The position numbers were made by a program, and so were the translations under genes. 15,800 nucleotides of DNA, from positions 1-15,800 of the forward strand of contig JAISIV010000015.1 of the NCBI GenBank assembly GCA_031261865.1, given 5' to 3'. The stretch's first letter is position 1; each line of letters starts with the position of its first letter. The notes beneath the pieces are model-generated. The model was not told the origin of the DNA. It saw only the letters and a program-made list of their open reading frames with translations, and searched no databases. Below, one piece after another: positions 6,388 to 14,171 of this stretch. This DNA is from Lactobacillaceae bacterium (GTDB taxonomy: Bacteria > Bacillota > Bacilli > Lactobacillales > Lactobacillaceae).

Positions 6388-8235
6388 ATGGAAAATCTAG
6401 ATAACTTACTAAAAAGACAACAACACATTAGGAATTTCAGTATTGTCGCTCATATTGACCATGGAAAATCAACGATTGCTGATCGTATTTTAGAGAAAAC
6501 TCACACCGTTGAAGCTCGAAATATGCATGGCCAGATGTTGGACACGATGGAATTGGAACAGGAACGTGGCATCACCATTAAGCTTAATTCTGTTGAATTG
6601 ACTTACACGGCCCAAAATGGAGAAGACTATATTTTTCATTTAATCGATACTCCTGGCCACGTGGATTTTACTTATGAAGTTTCTAGATCTCTCGCTGCTG
6701 CCGAAGGTGCTCTTCTAGTTGTCGATGCCTCTCAAGGTGTCGAGGCTCAAACTTTGGCAAATGCATATTTAGCTATTGATAACGATTTAGAGATATTGCC
6801 AGTTATCAATAAAATCGATTTGCCGTCCGCTGATCCGCAAATGGCGGCTGAAGAAATTGAAGATGTGATTGGCGTTCCGACCGATAATGCCGTTTTTATG
6901 TCCGCCAAAACTGGTGTTGGTGTCGATGATTTGTTAGAAAAAATCGTCACCGAATTGCCTGCCCCAACCGGAGATTTAAAAGCCCCCTTACAAGCCTTAA
7001 TCTTCGATTCGGCATATGATTCTTATCGTGGAGTCGTTGTTAACATTCGTATCCGACAAGGTATGGTAAAAAAAGGCGACAAAATCAAAATGATGAATTC
7101 TGGAGCTGTTTTTGAAGTGACAGAAGTCGGTGTTTTCTCACCCGAAGCCACCAAAAGAGATTTTCTAATGGCAGGTGATGTTGGATATTTAACTGCATCA
7201 ATTAAAGACATTCAAACTGCCAGAAGTGGTGAAACTATTACTTCTGCCACCAACCCAGCTGAAGCACCCTTGCCTGGATATAAACCAATGAACCCAACAG
7301 TGTATGCAGGTATGTATCCAGTTGATAATGCTAAATTTGAGGACCTACGAGAAGCTTTAGAAAAGTTGCAACTGAACGATGCTTCATTGGTTTTCGAACC
7401 GGAAACTTCCACAGCTTTAGGATTTGGTTTTCGTGTTGGATTCTTAGGGATGCTTCATATGGATGTCATTCAAGAACGCCTCGAAAGAGAATTTGACATT
7501 GATTTAGTTACAACAGCCCCTTCGGTTACTTATAAAGTGATTTTGGCCGATGGTGAGGAACTAAATGTGTCCAACCCATCCGATATGCCCGAAGCTTCAA
7601 AAATCAGCGAGATTCAAGAACCATACGTTAACGCGAATTTATTGGTTCCCAATGAGTACGTTGGTGCTGTAATGGAATTAGCTCAAAGAAAACGTGGGGA
7701 ATTTGTCACCATGGATTATCTTGATCAAACCCGAGTTAGCGTTAAATATCAAATTCCTCTATCCGAAATAATTTTTGATTTCTTCGATAAATTAAAGAGT
7801 AGTACTAAAGGATATGCTTCGATAGATTATGAAATCTCAGGTTACAAACCTAGTGCTCTTGTTAAAATTGACATTCTTTTGAATGGTGACAAGATTGATG
7901 CTCTAAGTTTTATTGTCCATAAAGATTTCGCCCAAGAACGTGGACGAGTTATTACGGCCAAACTTAAAGAAATTATTCCTCGCCAGAATTTTGAAATCCC
8001 AGTTCAAGCGGCCATCGGAAATAAAATTTTAGCCAGAACAAATATTAAGGCTTATCGAAAAGATGTTACGGCTCGAATCCACACCGGTGATCCAGACAGA
8101 AGAGCAAAGCTTTTAGATAAACAAAAACGTGGTAAAGAACGTATGAAATCAGTTGGAACAGTCAGTGTGCCGCAAGAAGCATTCATGGCAGTACTTAGAA
8201 CTGATGAGGATGAAGAATACAAAAGAGGTAATTAA
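6388..8235 (+). CDS. lepA: Elongation factor 4 (ribosomal back-translocase GTPase)
   Basis: LepA/EF4 is a ribosome-associated translational GTPase that acts on stalled or mistranslocated ribosomes. All G-motifs are intact: AHIDHGKST (21-29), RGITIK (60-65), DTPGH (87-91), NKID (141-144) and SAK (172-174). The EF-G-like domains II, III and V follow, and the LepA-specific C-terminal domain ends in the conserved block with GDPDRRAKLLDKQKRGKERM. The length of 615 residues is normal. The ATG at 6388 fits the family N-terminus but has no Shine-Dalgarno; an extended -10 lies ten bases upstream. The stop codon overlaps the next start by one base (TAATG). In many Firmicutes a hrcA-grpE-dnaK-dnaJ block lies between lepA and prmA; here one unknown gene does. 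Confidence 0.98.
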   Translation: MENLDNLLKRQQHIRNFSIVAHIDHGKSTIADRILEKTHTVEARNMHGQMLDTMELEQERGITIKLNSVELTYTAQNGEDYIFHLIDTPGHVDFTYEVSRSLAAAEGALLVVDASQGVEAQTLANAYLAIDNDLEILPVINKIDLPSADPQMAAEEIEDVIGVPTDNAVFMSAKTGVGVDDLLEKIVTELPAPTGDLKAPLQALIFDSAYDSYRGVVVNIRIRQGMVKKGDKIKMMNSGAVFEVTEVGVFSPEATKRDFLMAGDVGYLTASIKDIQTARSGETITSATNPAEAPLPGYKPMNPTVYAGMYPVDNAKFEDLREALEKLQLNDASLVFEPETSTALGFGFRVGFLGMLHMDVIQERLEREFDIDLVTTAPSVTYKVILADGEELNVSNPSDMPEASKISEIQEPYVNANLLVPNEYVGAVMELAQRKRGEFVTMDYLDQTRVSVKYQIPLSEIIFDFFDKLKSSTKGYASIDYEISGYKPSALVKIDILLNGDKIDALSFIVHKDFAQERGRVITAKLKEIIPRQNFEIPVQAAIGNKILARTNIKAYRKDVTARIHTGDPDRRAKLLDKQKRGKERMKSVGTVSVPQEAFMAVLRTDEDEEYKRGN

Positions 8236-8921
8236 TGAGGATTAAACCAGTCACAATTTTTTACGTTGCAGGCGTTGTTCTAATGGCTGGTATTTTTTAC
8301 TCATTATTTACTTTTTTTAATACTGGACAAGTTTCGAGGGAAAAATCAGTCAACGACGCGACTAAAATTTTGAAGCAAATATCTTCTAATAATTTTAAAA
8401 AACCTTATATCTACGGCTCATTTAAATCTAAAGATCAAGAAGTAAGTTCATTAGTTGAGACGCTAAAAGAAAACGTTCCCCTTGCTCAAAACGTGACTTA
8501 TAATTCAAAAAAATATGACAGAGACGACGTCCTAAACCAACTCGCAAATAAAATTTATGAATTAGAGTTTTCAAATTTGAGTTTTGATATAACCGATGTT
8601 CAAATGAATAACCGGTTGAGGACGGCCGTGTCATTTACAGGTAAACAATTAACCATCACTAATTTTCTATCCCAATCATTAGCCAACGTCAACGATGAAC
8701 TTCAATTACAAAAAGGAGTTGATTCTCTTAGTCAGAGTCAATACGCCTTAGCCGAGTACGTCTTTTTAAATAATAACTGGGCTGATTTTAAAAAAGAGTA
8801 TTCGATAAAGGGTGATACTTTAAAAACAACTGTAGATTTAACATTTAAGCCAGGTAGTAATCCACATTTTCAAATTGATTACAGTACAGCAAAAAAAATT
8901 CAAGAGAGCTTTTTAAAATGA
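8235..8921 (+). CDS. Unrecognised membrane-anchored extracytoplasmic protein
   Basis: I do not recognise this 228-residue protein. It has a short basic start, one hydrophobic segment (about 7-28) and a hydrophilic remainder rich in Lys, Asn and Ser, consistent with a signal anchor and an external domain. There is no lipobox cysteine, no cysteine at all, and no obvious catalytic motif. The C-terminal half has alternating strands around SFDITDVQMNNRLRTAVSF and TLKTTVDLTFKPG, which could belong to a small alpha/beta fold. An AGAGGT Shine-Dalgarno lies five bases before the ATG. It overlaps lepA by one base (TAATG) and prmA by four (ATGA), so it is firmly part of the operon and likely expressed. 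Confidence 0.8.
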   Translation: MRIKPVTIFYVAGVVLMAGIFYSLFTFFNTGQVSREKSVNDATKILKQISSNNFKKPYIYGSFKSKDQEVSSLVETLKENVPLAQNVTYNSKKYDRDDVLNQLANKIYELEFSNLSFDITDVQMNNRLRTAVSFTGKQLTITNFLSQSLANVNDELQLQKGVDSLSQSQYALAEYVFLNNNWADFKKEYSIKGDTLKTTVDLTFKPGSNPHFQIDYSTAKKIQESFLK

Positions 8922-9838
8922 CAAATTTTCTTAAAACAACATTATCCATCTCAACTGAAAATGAGGATATTGTATACAACTTTTTACGCAATCATGGCGT
9001 TAATGGAGTAGAGCTAAAAGAAAGTAACTTAGAAGATGAATACATTGCCAATGATGCATCAGTGATTGTCGATTGGTCTAAAATCGATGTTCCTAAAAAT
9101 GGTAGCCAAGTTATTTATTACCAAGATGAGGACAATGTGCTTGTAAAAAAAGATGAAATAGAAGCTTTTTTGAACCAAAATGATTTTAAATATCAGATTG
9201 ACCAAGATGTCATTCCGGAAACAAATTGGGATGAAAACTGGAAACCTTATTACCACGCTTTAAAACTAACCAATCAAATTGTCATCAAGCCATCGTGGGA
9301 GGAATTGGCTGATGAATTCTCCCAATATCAAGTTATTGAAATGGATCCAAGGATGGCTTTTGGAAGTGGAACTCACGAAACCACCCGTTTGTCGGCACAA
9401 GCACTCAATGATTTAGATTTGTCAAATAAAAATGGCCTTGATTTAGGAACTGGGAGCGGAGTGCTGGCAATCGTTGCTAGCTTATTGGGAGCCAAAAGTG
9501 TTCTGGCAACTGATATCGATGAAATGTCAACCAAAATTGCGATTGATAATTTAGAGCATAATCAAATTGATAATGTGGAGGTCATCGTAAGTGACTTGTT
9601 AAAAAACGTTCCCGATAGGAAATACGATTTTATTTCAGCTAATTTATTGCTTGATATCCATGAGTTATTACTTCCCGAAATTAGCAAACTAATGGGCGAG
9701 AATACAGACTTAGTGATTTCTGGATTAGTCGAAAAACAAGACTCTAGGGTAAAAGAAGTAGTAAATGAAAATGGTCTCAAAATAGCGAAGATCTACAACG
9801 AAAATGGATGGATGGCGTACTTGCTAAAATTGGCCTAA
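8918..9838 (+). CDS. prmA: Ribosomal protein L11 methyltransferase
   Basis: PrmA trimethylates lysine and N-terminal residues of ribosomal protein L11 with S-adenosylmethionine. The N-terminal substrate-recognition domain spans about residues 1-100. It is followed by the PrmA-specific MDPRMAFGSGTHETT (142-156), the SAM-binding GLDLGTGSGVLAI (173-185), an acidic loop ATDID (197-201) and the active-site-like ANLLLDIH (241-248). Length (306) is normal. The start forms an ATGA overlap with the unknown gene upstream. The prmA-rsmE pairing, here joined by a one-base overlap, is widely conserved and supports the call. Confidence 0.96.
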   Translation: MTNFLKTTLSISTENEDIVYNFLRNHGVNGVELKESNLEDEYIANDASVIVDWSKIDVPKNGSQVIYYQDEDNVLVKKDEIEAFLNQNDFKYQIDQDVIPETNWDENWKPYYHALKLTNQIVIKPSWEELADEFSQYQVIEMDPRMAFGSGTHETTRLSAQALNDLDLSNKNGLDLGTGSGVLAIVASLLGAKSVLATDIDEMSTKIAIDNLEHNQIDNVEVIVSDLLKNVPDRKYDFISANLLLDIHELLLPEISKLMGENTDLVISGLVEKQDSRVKEVVNENGLKIAKIYNENGWMAYLLKLA

Positions 9839-10566
9839 TGAATAGATTTTTTTTAACAAACGAAATTTCAGATAACAAAATCACAAAAAATTCCGAACCA
9901 GATTTTTATCATCATTTAGTTGACGTTTTAAGAGCGAGACCCGGTAAAAAAATCGAATTAGTTAGTCAAACGGAATTATACGACGTCACCATTGAGAACG
10001 TCGACGAGGACGCAATAACTTTCAACGAAATTGAAAAAAAAGAAAGTCATTCAGAACTTCCCATTGATGTAACAATTGTTGTTTCAAATCTAAAATCCGA
10101 CCACACTGATTTTCTGATTCAAAAATCCACTGAACTCGGTGTTTCAAAAATAATTATTACCAACTTCAAAAACACGGTTGCCAAAATTAAAGACGATAAA
10201 AAAATCCAGAGGTATCAAAAAATTGTCCAAAACGCCGCTGAACAATCAAAACGTTTGAAAGTCCCGGAAGTCGAAATCGTTAACAAATTAAGTCAAATTG
10301 ATTTTTCCCAATATGAAACAAAAATTGTCGCGTACGAGGAATCGGCTAAAAACGGTGAAAAAAACCAATTGGTCAAATCGATCAACAATACGGGACATGG
10401 CTTAGTCGCTATCTTCGGTCCAGAAGGTGGAATCGACCCAGATGAAATTGATTCTTTAAAGCAAGCGGGTTTTGTTCTGGCCGGATTGGGGCCAAGAATT
10501 CTTCGGGCCGAAACTGCACCTTTATATTTGTTGAGCGCTGTTAGTTATCAAAAAGAAATGAATTAG
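9838..10566 (+). CDS. rsmE: 16S rRNA (uracil-1498-N3)-methyltransferase
   Basis: RsmE is a SPOUT-fold methyltransferase that methylates U1498 of 16S rRNA. The N-terminus MNRFFL and the PUA-like domain (about 1-70) are typical. The SPOUT part contains KSTELGVSKIII (96-107), QNAAEQSKRL (131-140), the SAM-binding GPEGGID (194-200) and the knot motif LGPRILRAETA (217-227). The length is 242 residues. I chose the ATG at 9838, which shares a base with the prmA stop (TAATG), because family members start just before RFFL; an in-frame ATG at 9808 lies inside prmA and would add an atypical extension. Confidence 0.95.
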   Translation: MNRFFLTNEISDNKITKNSEPDFYHHLVDVLRARPGKKIELVSQTELYDVTIENVDEDAITFNEIEKKESHSELPIDVTIVVSNLKSDHTDFLIQKSTELGVSKIIITNFKNTVAKIKDDKKIQRYQKIVQNAAEQSKRLKVPEVEIVNKLSQIDFSQYETKIVAYEESAKNGEKNQLVKSINNTGHGLVAIFGPEGGIDPDEIDSLKQAGFVLAGLGPRILRAETAPLYLLSAVSYQKEMN

Positions 10567-10576
10567 AATATTATTA

Positions 10577-10996
10577 ATGAAAATTTCCACAAAAAACAAA
10601 AAAATCGATTTACTCATTTTGGCAACTTTTTTTGCATTGATTATGCCAGTTTTGATGAAATTGTTGCATTTCTCAACCACTATTAAAGTATTGGTATTCT
10701 TTTTGGTATACGGTGCTTTTTCTTATTTCATAGGCACATTTATTAAAAAACATGGACTCAACAAAATTTTTGCTATTTTGTTTCCCTTGGAATTTGTCCT
10801 CACTATTTTTGTATTCGGAATTATCAAATGGTCATTAGTCTCAGCACTCTATGGTTATTTTTTTGCCTTATTCTTTTTAGTGGTAACCGTTTTTGCCTTA
10901 TTGCCAAACAGTCAAGATGAATCGGATAAAGAAATTGAAAAACAAATTCCTATTGATGGTGGAATTAAGGATTTAGAAAATAATGGCAAAAATTAA
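10577..10996 (+). CDS. Unrecognised small four-helix integral membrane protein
   Basis: This 139-residue protein has a basic N-terminus (KISTKNKKI) and four hydrophobic segments at about 11-30, 36-56, 63-83 and 88-109, then a hydrophilic, mostly acidic tail (110-139). By the positive-inside rule both ends should face the cytoplasm. I cannot assign it to a family; it resembles in size small Firmicute membrane proteins such as DUF3397, but that is a guess from topology. It lies ten bases after rsmE, has no Shine-Dalgarno, and overlaps the start of rel by 14 bp, so it probably shares a transcript with both. Confidence 0.75.
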   Translation: MKISTKNKKIDLLILATFFALIMPVLMKLLHFSTTIKVLVFFLVYGAFSYFIGTFIKKHGLNKIFAILFPLEFVLTIFVFGIIKWSLVSALYGYFFALFFLVVTVFALLPNSQDESDKEIEKQIPIDGGIKDLENNGKN

Positions 10997-13229
10997 AGAA
11001 AAAACTTTTGAAGAGGTTCACGACTTATACGCTTCTTATTTGGACGAAGAGGATGTTAAAAAAGTCGATGAAGCTTATGAATTAGCCAATAATCTTCATG
11101 GCAATCAAGTCCGAAAAAGCGGTCAACCTTATATCACTCATCCTATTCAAGTCGTTGAGATCTTGGCTGAATTAAGAATGGATCGAGACACTTTAATTGC
11201 GGGGTTCTTACATGATGTCGTCGAAGACACAGATGAAGAAAATCAGGATATTGAAAACGAGTTCGGTGCAGATGTTGCCGTAATTATTGATGGTGTCACC
11301 AAATTAAATAAAATTTCTTACAACACGGAAGAAAACCAGCTTGCCGAAAACCATCGAAAGTTGCTCTTGTCGATGTCTAAAGATATTCGAGTGATTATCG
11401 TTAAGCTTGCAGATCGTTTGCACAATATGAGAACACTTGACGTCCATCGTCCTGAAAAACAACAAAGAATTGCTAGTGAGACGCTGGAAATTTACGCACC
11501 ATTGGCACACCGACTTGGTTTGGCGAATATCAAATGGGAACTTGAGGATTTGTCGTTATTCTATACTGATCGCGAAAAGTATAAAGAAATCGCTCACCTC
11601 ATGGATGCCAAACGAGAAGAGCGAGTCGCGGATGTTGATTTAGCTATTTCTGAAATTGAAAAGTCAATTCATGAATTAGGGATCGAACATGTGGAAGTTA
11701 CTGGTCGTCCTAAACACATTTATTCCGTTTATCGCAAGATGACTGATAAGCACAAGGAATTCAGTGATATTTATGATTTACTAGCTATTCGTGTTTTGGT
11801 TGACACTGTTTCTCAAACTTACGCTGTACTTGGTTCAATTCATTCTAAGTGGACCCCAATGCCTGGTCGTTTTAAGGACTATATCGCATTACCTAAACCA
11901 AACGGTTATCAATCTTTACACACTACGGTGATTTGTCCAAACGGACGACCAATTGAAGTTCAAATTAGAACCTTTGAAATGCATGATATTGCTGAATTCG
12001 GTGTTGCAGCACATTGGGCTTATAAAGCTAATAAGGGTTCCAAGGATAAAGCAAAAGTTGACAATAACGACCAACGTCACTTGAATGTCATTCAAAATAT
12101 CCTCGAATTACAAGATGATGCTTCTGACGCGGATCAATTTATTGATGCCGTAAAAGGAGATTTGTTCTCTGATCGAATTTACGCCTTCACTCCTAAAGGT
12201 GATGTCTATGAATTGCCTGAAGGAGCTGGTCCTTTAGATATGGCTTTTGCAATCCACTCTCAAGTTGGATCAAGAGCTACTGGTGCTAAGGTTAACGGTA
12301 AGTTGGTTCCTCTTAATCATCAACTAAAAACTGGGGATATCGTAGAAATTGTCACCGCTAAAGAAGACAATATTAGCCGTGACTGGCTAGAATTAGTTTC
12401 TTCTCGTCGTGCAAAAAACAAAATCCGTTCTTACTTCCGCCAACAGGATAGAGAAATAAATATTTCTGAAGGCCTCAAAATGCTCAAGAAATACATTTCA
12501 GATAATCATTTACCAGTCGAAGAAGATACTTTTGATAAAGAAAACCTAGATGCCATTGCTCAGGAATTAAATAATCAGAGTGGTGATGATATGCTAGCTC
12601 TAATCGGTTACGGGGAATTACCAGTTCAACGTGCCGCAGCCAAATTGACTGAAAAACTTCGCCTACAGGCTGAAAAAGAGAAGGCAGAAAAGCTTCAAGA
12701 TGAAATATTGTCTGGTGATGGACAAGCGGCCGAAAGCATCACTAAAAAAGTAAACAACAACCCTTCTAGAAGTGATGAAGATATTACAATTGCTGGTATT
12801 GATTCACTTTTAATTCGTCTTGGAAGATGCTGTACTCCGATTCCAGGAGACGAGATTGCTGGTTACATTACTAAAGGTCGAGGCGTTTCAATTCACAGAA
12901 TAGATTGTAGGAATCTTCAAACCGCTTTAAACGATGGTCAAAGATTGATTGATGTCGAGTGGAATAACCCACAAGGAAACAGACCAGATTATCCAGCTGA
13001 CCTAGTCGTCAGTGGTGCTAATCGAAATGGTTTATTAAACGACGTGTTGCGTGTTGTTAATTCTCAAACCCGCTACATCGATTCCATTAATGGTGGAGCT
13101 GATCACAACAGCGACGGGGCAAGAATTTCTGTAACTGTTGGTGTTAAAAATCTAGATCAACTCAATAAAATTATCGACGGACTTAAAAATATTAAAGAAG
13201 TCTACGAAGTCAAAAGAGCATTTCATTAA
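10983..13229 (+). CDS. rel: Bifunctional (p)ppGpp synthetase/hydrolase (Rel)
   Basis: This long RSH protein makes and degrades the alarmone (p)ppGpp. Its domains in order are: an HD hydrolase (about 30-190) with His53, His77-Asp78 (FLHDVVEDT) and Asp144 (ADRLHN); a synthetase (about 230-350) with GRPKHIYSVYRKM, Asp265, RFKDYIALPKPNGYQSLHT (296-314) and Glu325; TGS (about 397-458); a helical part; a zinc-finger/CC region with Cys616, Cys617, His638 and Cys642; and a C-terminal ACT (about 672-744). The RFKD loop is the RxKD form of bifunctional Rel/SpoT enzymes, not the ExDD form of synthetase-only RelA. Length (748) is normal and both catalytic sites look intact. The ATG is preceded by a distant TAAGGA. 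The dtd gene that commonly follows is absent. Confidence 0.97.
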   Translation: MAKIKEKTFEEVHDLYASYLDEEDVKKVDEAYELANNLHGNQVRKSGQPYITHPIQVVEILAELRMDRDTLIAGFLHDVVEDTDEENQDIENEFGADVAVIIDGVTKLNKISYNTEENQLAENHRKLLLSMSKDIRVIIVKLADRLHNMRTLDVHRPEKQQRIASETLEIYAPLAHRLGLANIKWELEDLSLFYTDREKYKEIAHLMDAKREERVADVDLAISEIEKSIHELGIEHVEVTGRPKHIYSVYRKMTDKHKEFSDIYDLLAIRVLVDTVSQTYAVLGSIHSKWTPMPGRFKDYIALPKPNGYQSLHTTVICPNGRPIEVQIRTFEMHDIAEFGVAAHWAYKANKGSKDKAKVDNNDQRHLNVIQNILELQDDASDADQFIDAVKGDLFSDRIYAFTPKGDVYELPEGAGPLDMAFAIHSQVGSRATGAKVNGKLVPLNHQLKTGDIVEIVTAKEDNISRDWLELVSSRRAKNKIRSYFRQQDREINISEGLKMLKKYISDNHLPVEEDTFDKENLDAIAQELNNQSGDDMLALIGYGELPVQRAAAKLTEKLRLQAEKEKAEKLQDEILSGDGQAAESITKKVNNNPSRSDEDITIAGIDSLLIRLGRCCTPIPGDEIAGYITKGRGVSIHRIDCRNLQTALNDGQRLIDVEWNNPQGNRPDYPADLVVSGANRNGLLNDVLRVVNSQTRYIDSINGGADHNSDGARISVTVGVKNLDQLNKIIDGLKNIKEVYEVKRAFH

Positions 13230-13230
13230 A

Positions 13231-13265
13231 AAAAATAACCGCTAATTTAATTAGCGGTTATTTTT
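13231..13265. terminator. Bidirectional intrinsic terminator between rel and the amidase gene
   Basis: A perfect inverted repeat of up to 16 bp surrounds a 3-base loop (left arm through ATAACCGCTAAT, right arm ATTAGCGGTTAT), with an A-run on the left and a T-run on the right. It therefore works as a Rho-independent terminator for both converging genes. It starts one base after the rel stop codon and contains the amidase stop codon. Confidence 0.93.
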
Positions 13266-14130
13266 GTCTGGAATCAAAGTAACTAATCAGTCCTTTATAA
13301 ATATCGTTGACTGTTTTTTTCTGGTAACTAGCTTGTTGAATCAAATAAAAATCATTGTCGTTATTGATATAACCCATTTCTAATAAAGTTGCTGGCATAG
13401 AACTCTTTTTAACAACTGCGAAGTCTTCTTGTTGAACACCTTTATTAACTAAGCCTAGGTTATTAAATTGGTTAGAAATAGCTTGAGCCAGTTGTTGAGA
13501 GCCGTTATCTTGACTGTAATATTGAGTGACTCCTGTATATCCTGGATCTTCAGAAGAGTCAAAGTGAATTGACACAAAGACGTCAGCGAATTTTGAATTT
13601 GCAATTTCACCGACATCTTGGAACCTCACATATGTATCTGTCGTTCTGGTATAAATAACTCTTGCTCCGGCTGATTCGAGTTTCTTTCCGAGAGCAAGAA
13701 TATATTTCAAGGTATATGTTTTTTCAAAGTAGACTGGGTTATGAGTGTCCTCTTCGTGTAGAGCTCCTGAATCCCAACCACCATGGCCGGCATCTAGGAA
13801 GATTGTTGCTTCTTCTAATGGGGTTTTATTTTTGACTTTTTGCGTTTCTCCATCCAAGACCCAAGAGGCGACCCATCCGGTTGTTTTTTTATCATCCAAC
13901 AACACTTGATACCAGCCGTGTTCTCGTTTTAGAATTTGGATTTCATCATTCGGTGTTAATGTCTTTTCTTCCTTAGCAAACGGGCTAGCACTCTCTCGTA
14001 ATGGAATATCATTATATTTCACATTGACAAAGTTCGTACGGTAAAGCGAAAACATCATTAAGAATGTTGTGGTAATGAATACAGCAGAAATTATCATTTG
14101 TAAAACGTTTTTACTTAACCGTTTTTTCAT
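13258..14130 (-). CDS. N-acetylmuramoyl-L-alanine amidase with SH3b domain (YrvJ-like)
   Basis: This secreted or membrane-anchored zinc amidase should cleave the bond between N-acetylmuramic acid and L-alanine in peptidoglycan. A basic start and hydrophobic segment (about 10-30) form a signal anchor; no clear peptidase site is visible. A bacterial SH3 domain (about 36-93, ending TTGWVASWVLDG) is followed by an Amidase_3 catalytic domain (about 108-288) with zinc ligands His116 (DAGHGG), Glu136 (FEKT) and His189 (SIHFD), and catalytic Glu251 (LLEMGYI). It is complete at 290 residues. B. subtilis has a related gene, yrvJ, between rel-dtd and hisS, but co-directional; here it is inverted. It has one SH3b repeat only. 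The stop codon lies in the shared terminator, and no Shine-Dalgarno precedes the ATG. Confidence 0.93.
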   Translation of the reverse strand: MKKRLSKNVLQMIISAVFITTTFLMMFSLYRTNFVNVKYNDIPLRESASPFAKEEKTLTPNDEIQILKREHGWYQVLLDDKKTTGWVASWVLDGETQKVKNKTPLEEATIFLDAGHGGWDSGALHEEDTHNPVYFEKTYTLKYILALGKKLESAGARVIYTRTTDTYVRFQDVGEIANSKFADVFVSIHFDSSEDPGYTGVTQYYSQDNGSQQLAQAISNQFNNLGLVNKGVQQEDFAVVKKSSMPATLLEMGYINNDNDFYLIQQASYQKKTVNDIYKGLISYFDSRQK

Positions 14131-14137
14131 ATATTAA

Positions 14138-14143
14138 ATATTA
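14138..14143 (-). promoter_or_regulatory. Candidate -10 box for the amidase gene
   Basis: On the minus strand TAATAT (four of six matches) ends seven bases before the ATG, implying a leaderless message. A TTTAAT lies even closer to the ATG. The region is very AT-rich, so assignment of the exact box is uncertain. Confidence 0.3.
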
Positions 14144-14157
14144 GCAAATGCAAGAGT

Positions 14158-14163
14158 GATAAT
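14158..14163 (+). promoter_or_regulatory. Candidate -10 box for hisS-aspS
   Basis: GATAAT (five of six matches) ends eight bases before the hisS ATG; an overlapping TG-n-TAATAT could act as an extended -10. Either places the start of transcription at or near the start codon. There is no Shine-Dalgarno and no room for a T-box leader. Confidence 0.4.
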
Positions 14164-14171
14164 ATTTTTCT

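Noticed and set aside
9808..9837. A longer rsmE beginning at an ATG at 9808 inside prmA.
   Set aside because: The added residues are atypical for RsmE, and the ATG at 9838 forms a TAATG junction and starts at the conserved MxRFFL.
14131..14171. T-box leader upstream of hisS (and likewise upstream of asnS).
   Set aside because: The gaps of 41 bp and 1 bp are far too short for a T-box, and no T-box consensus sequence is seen.
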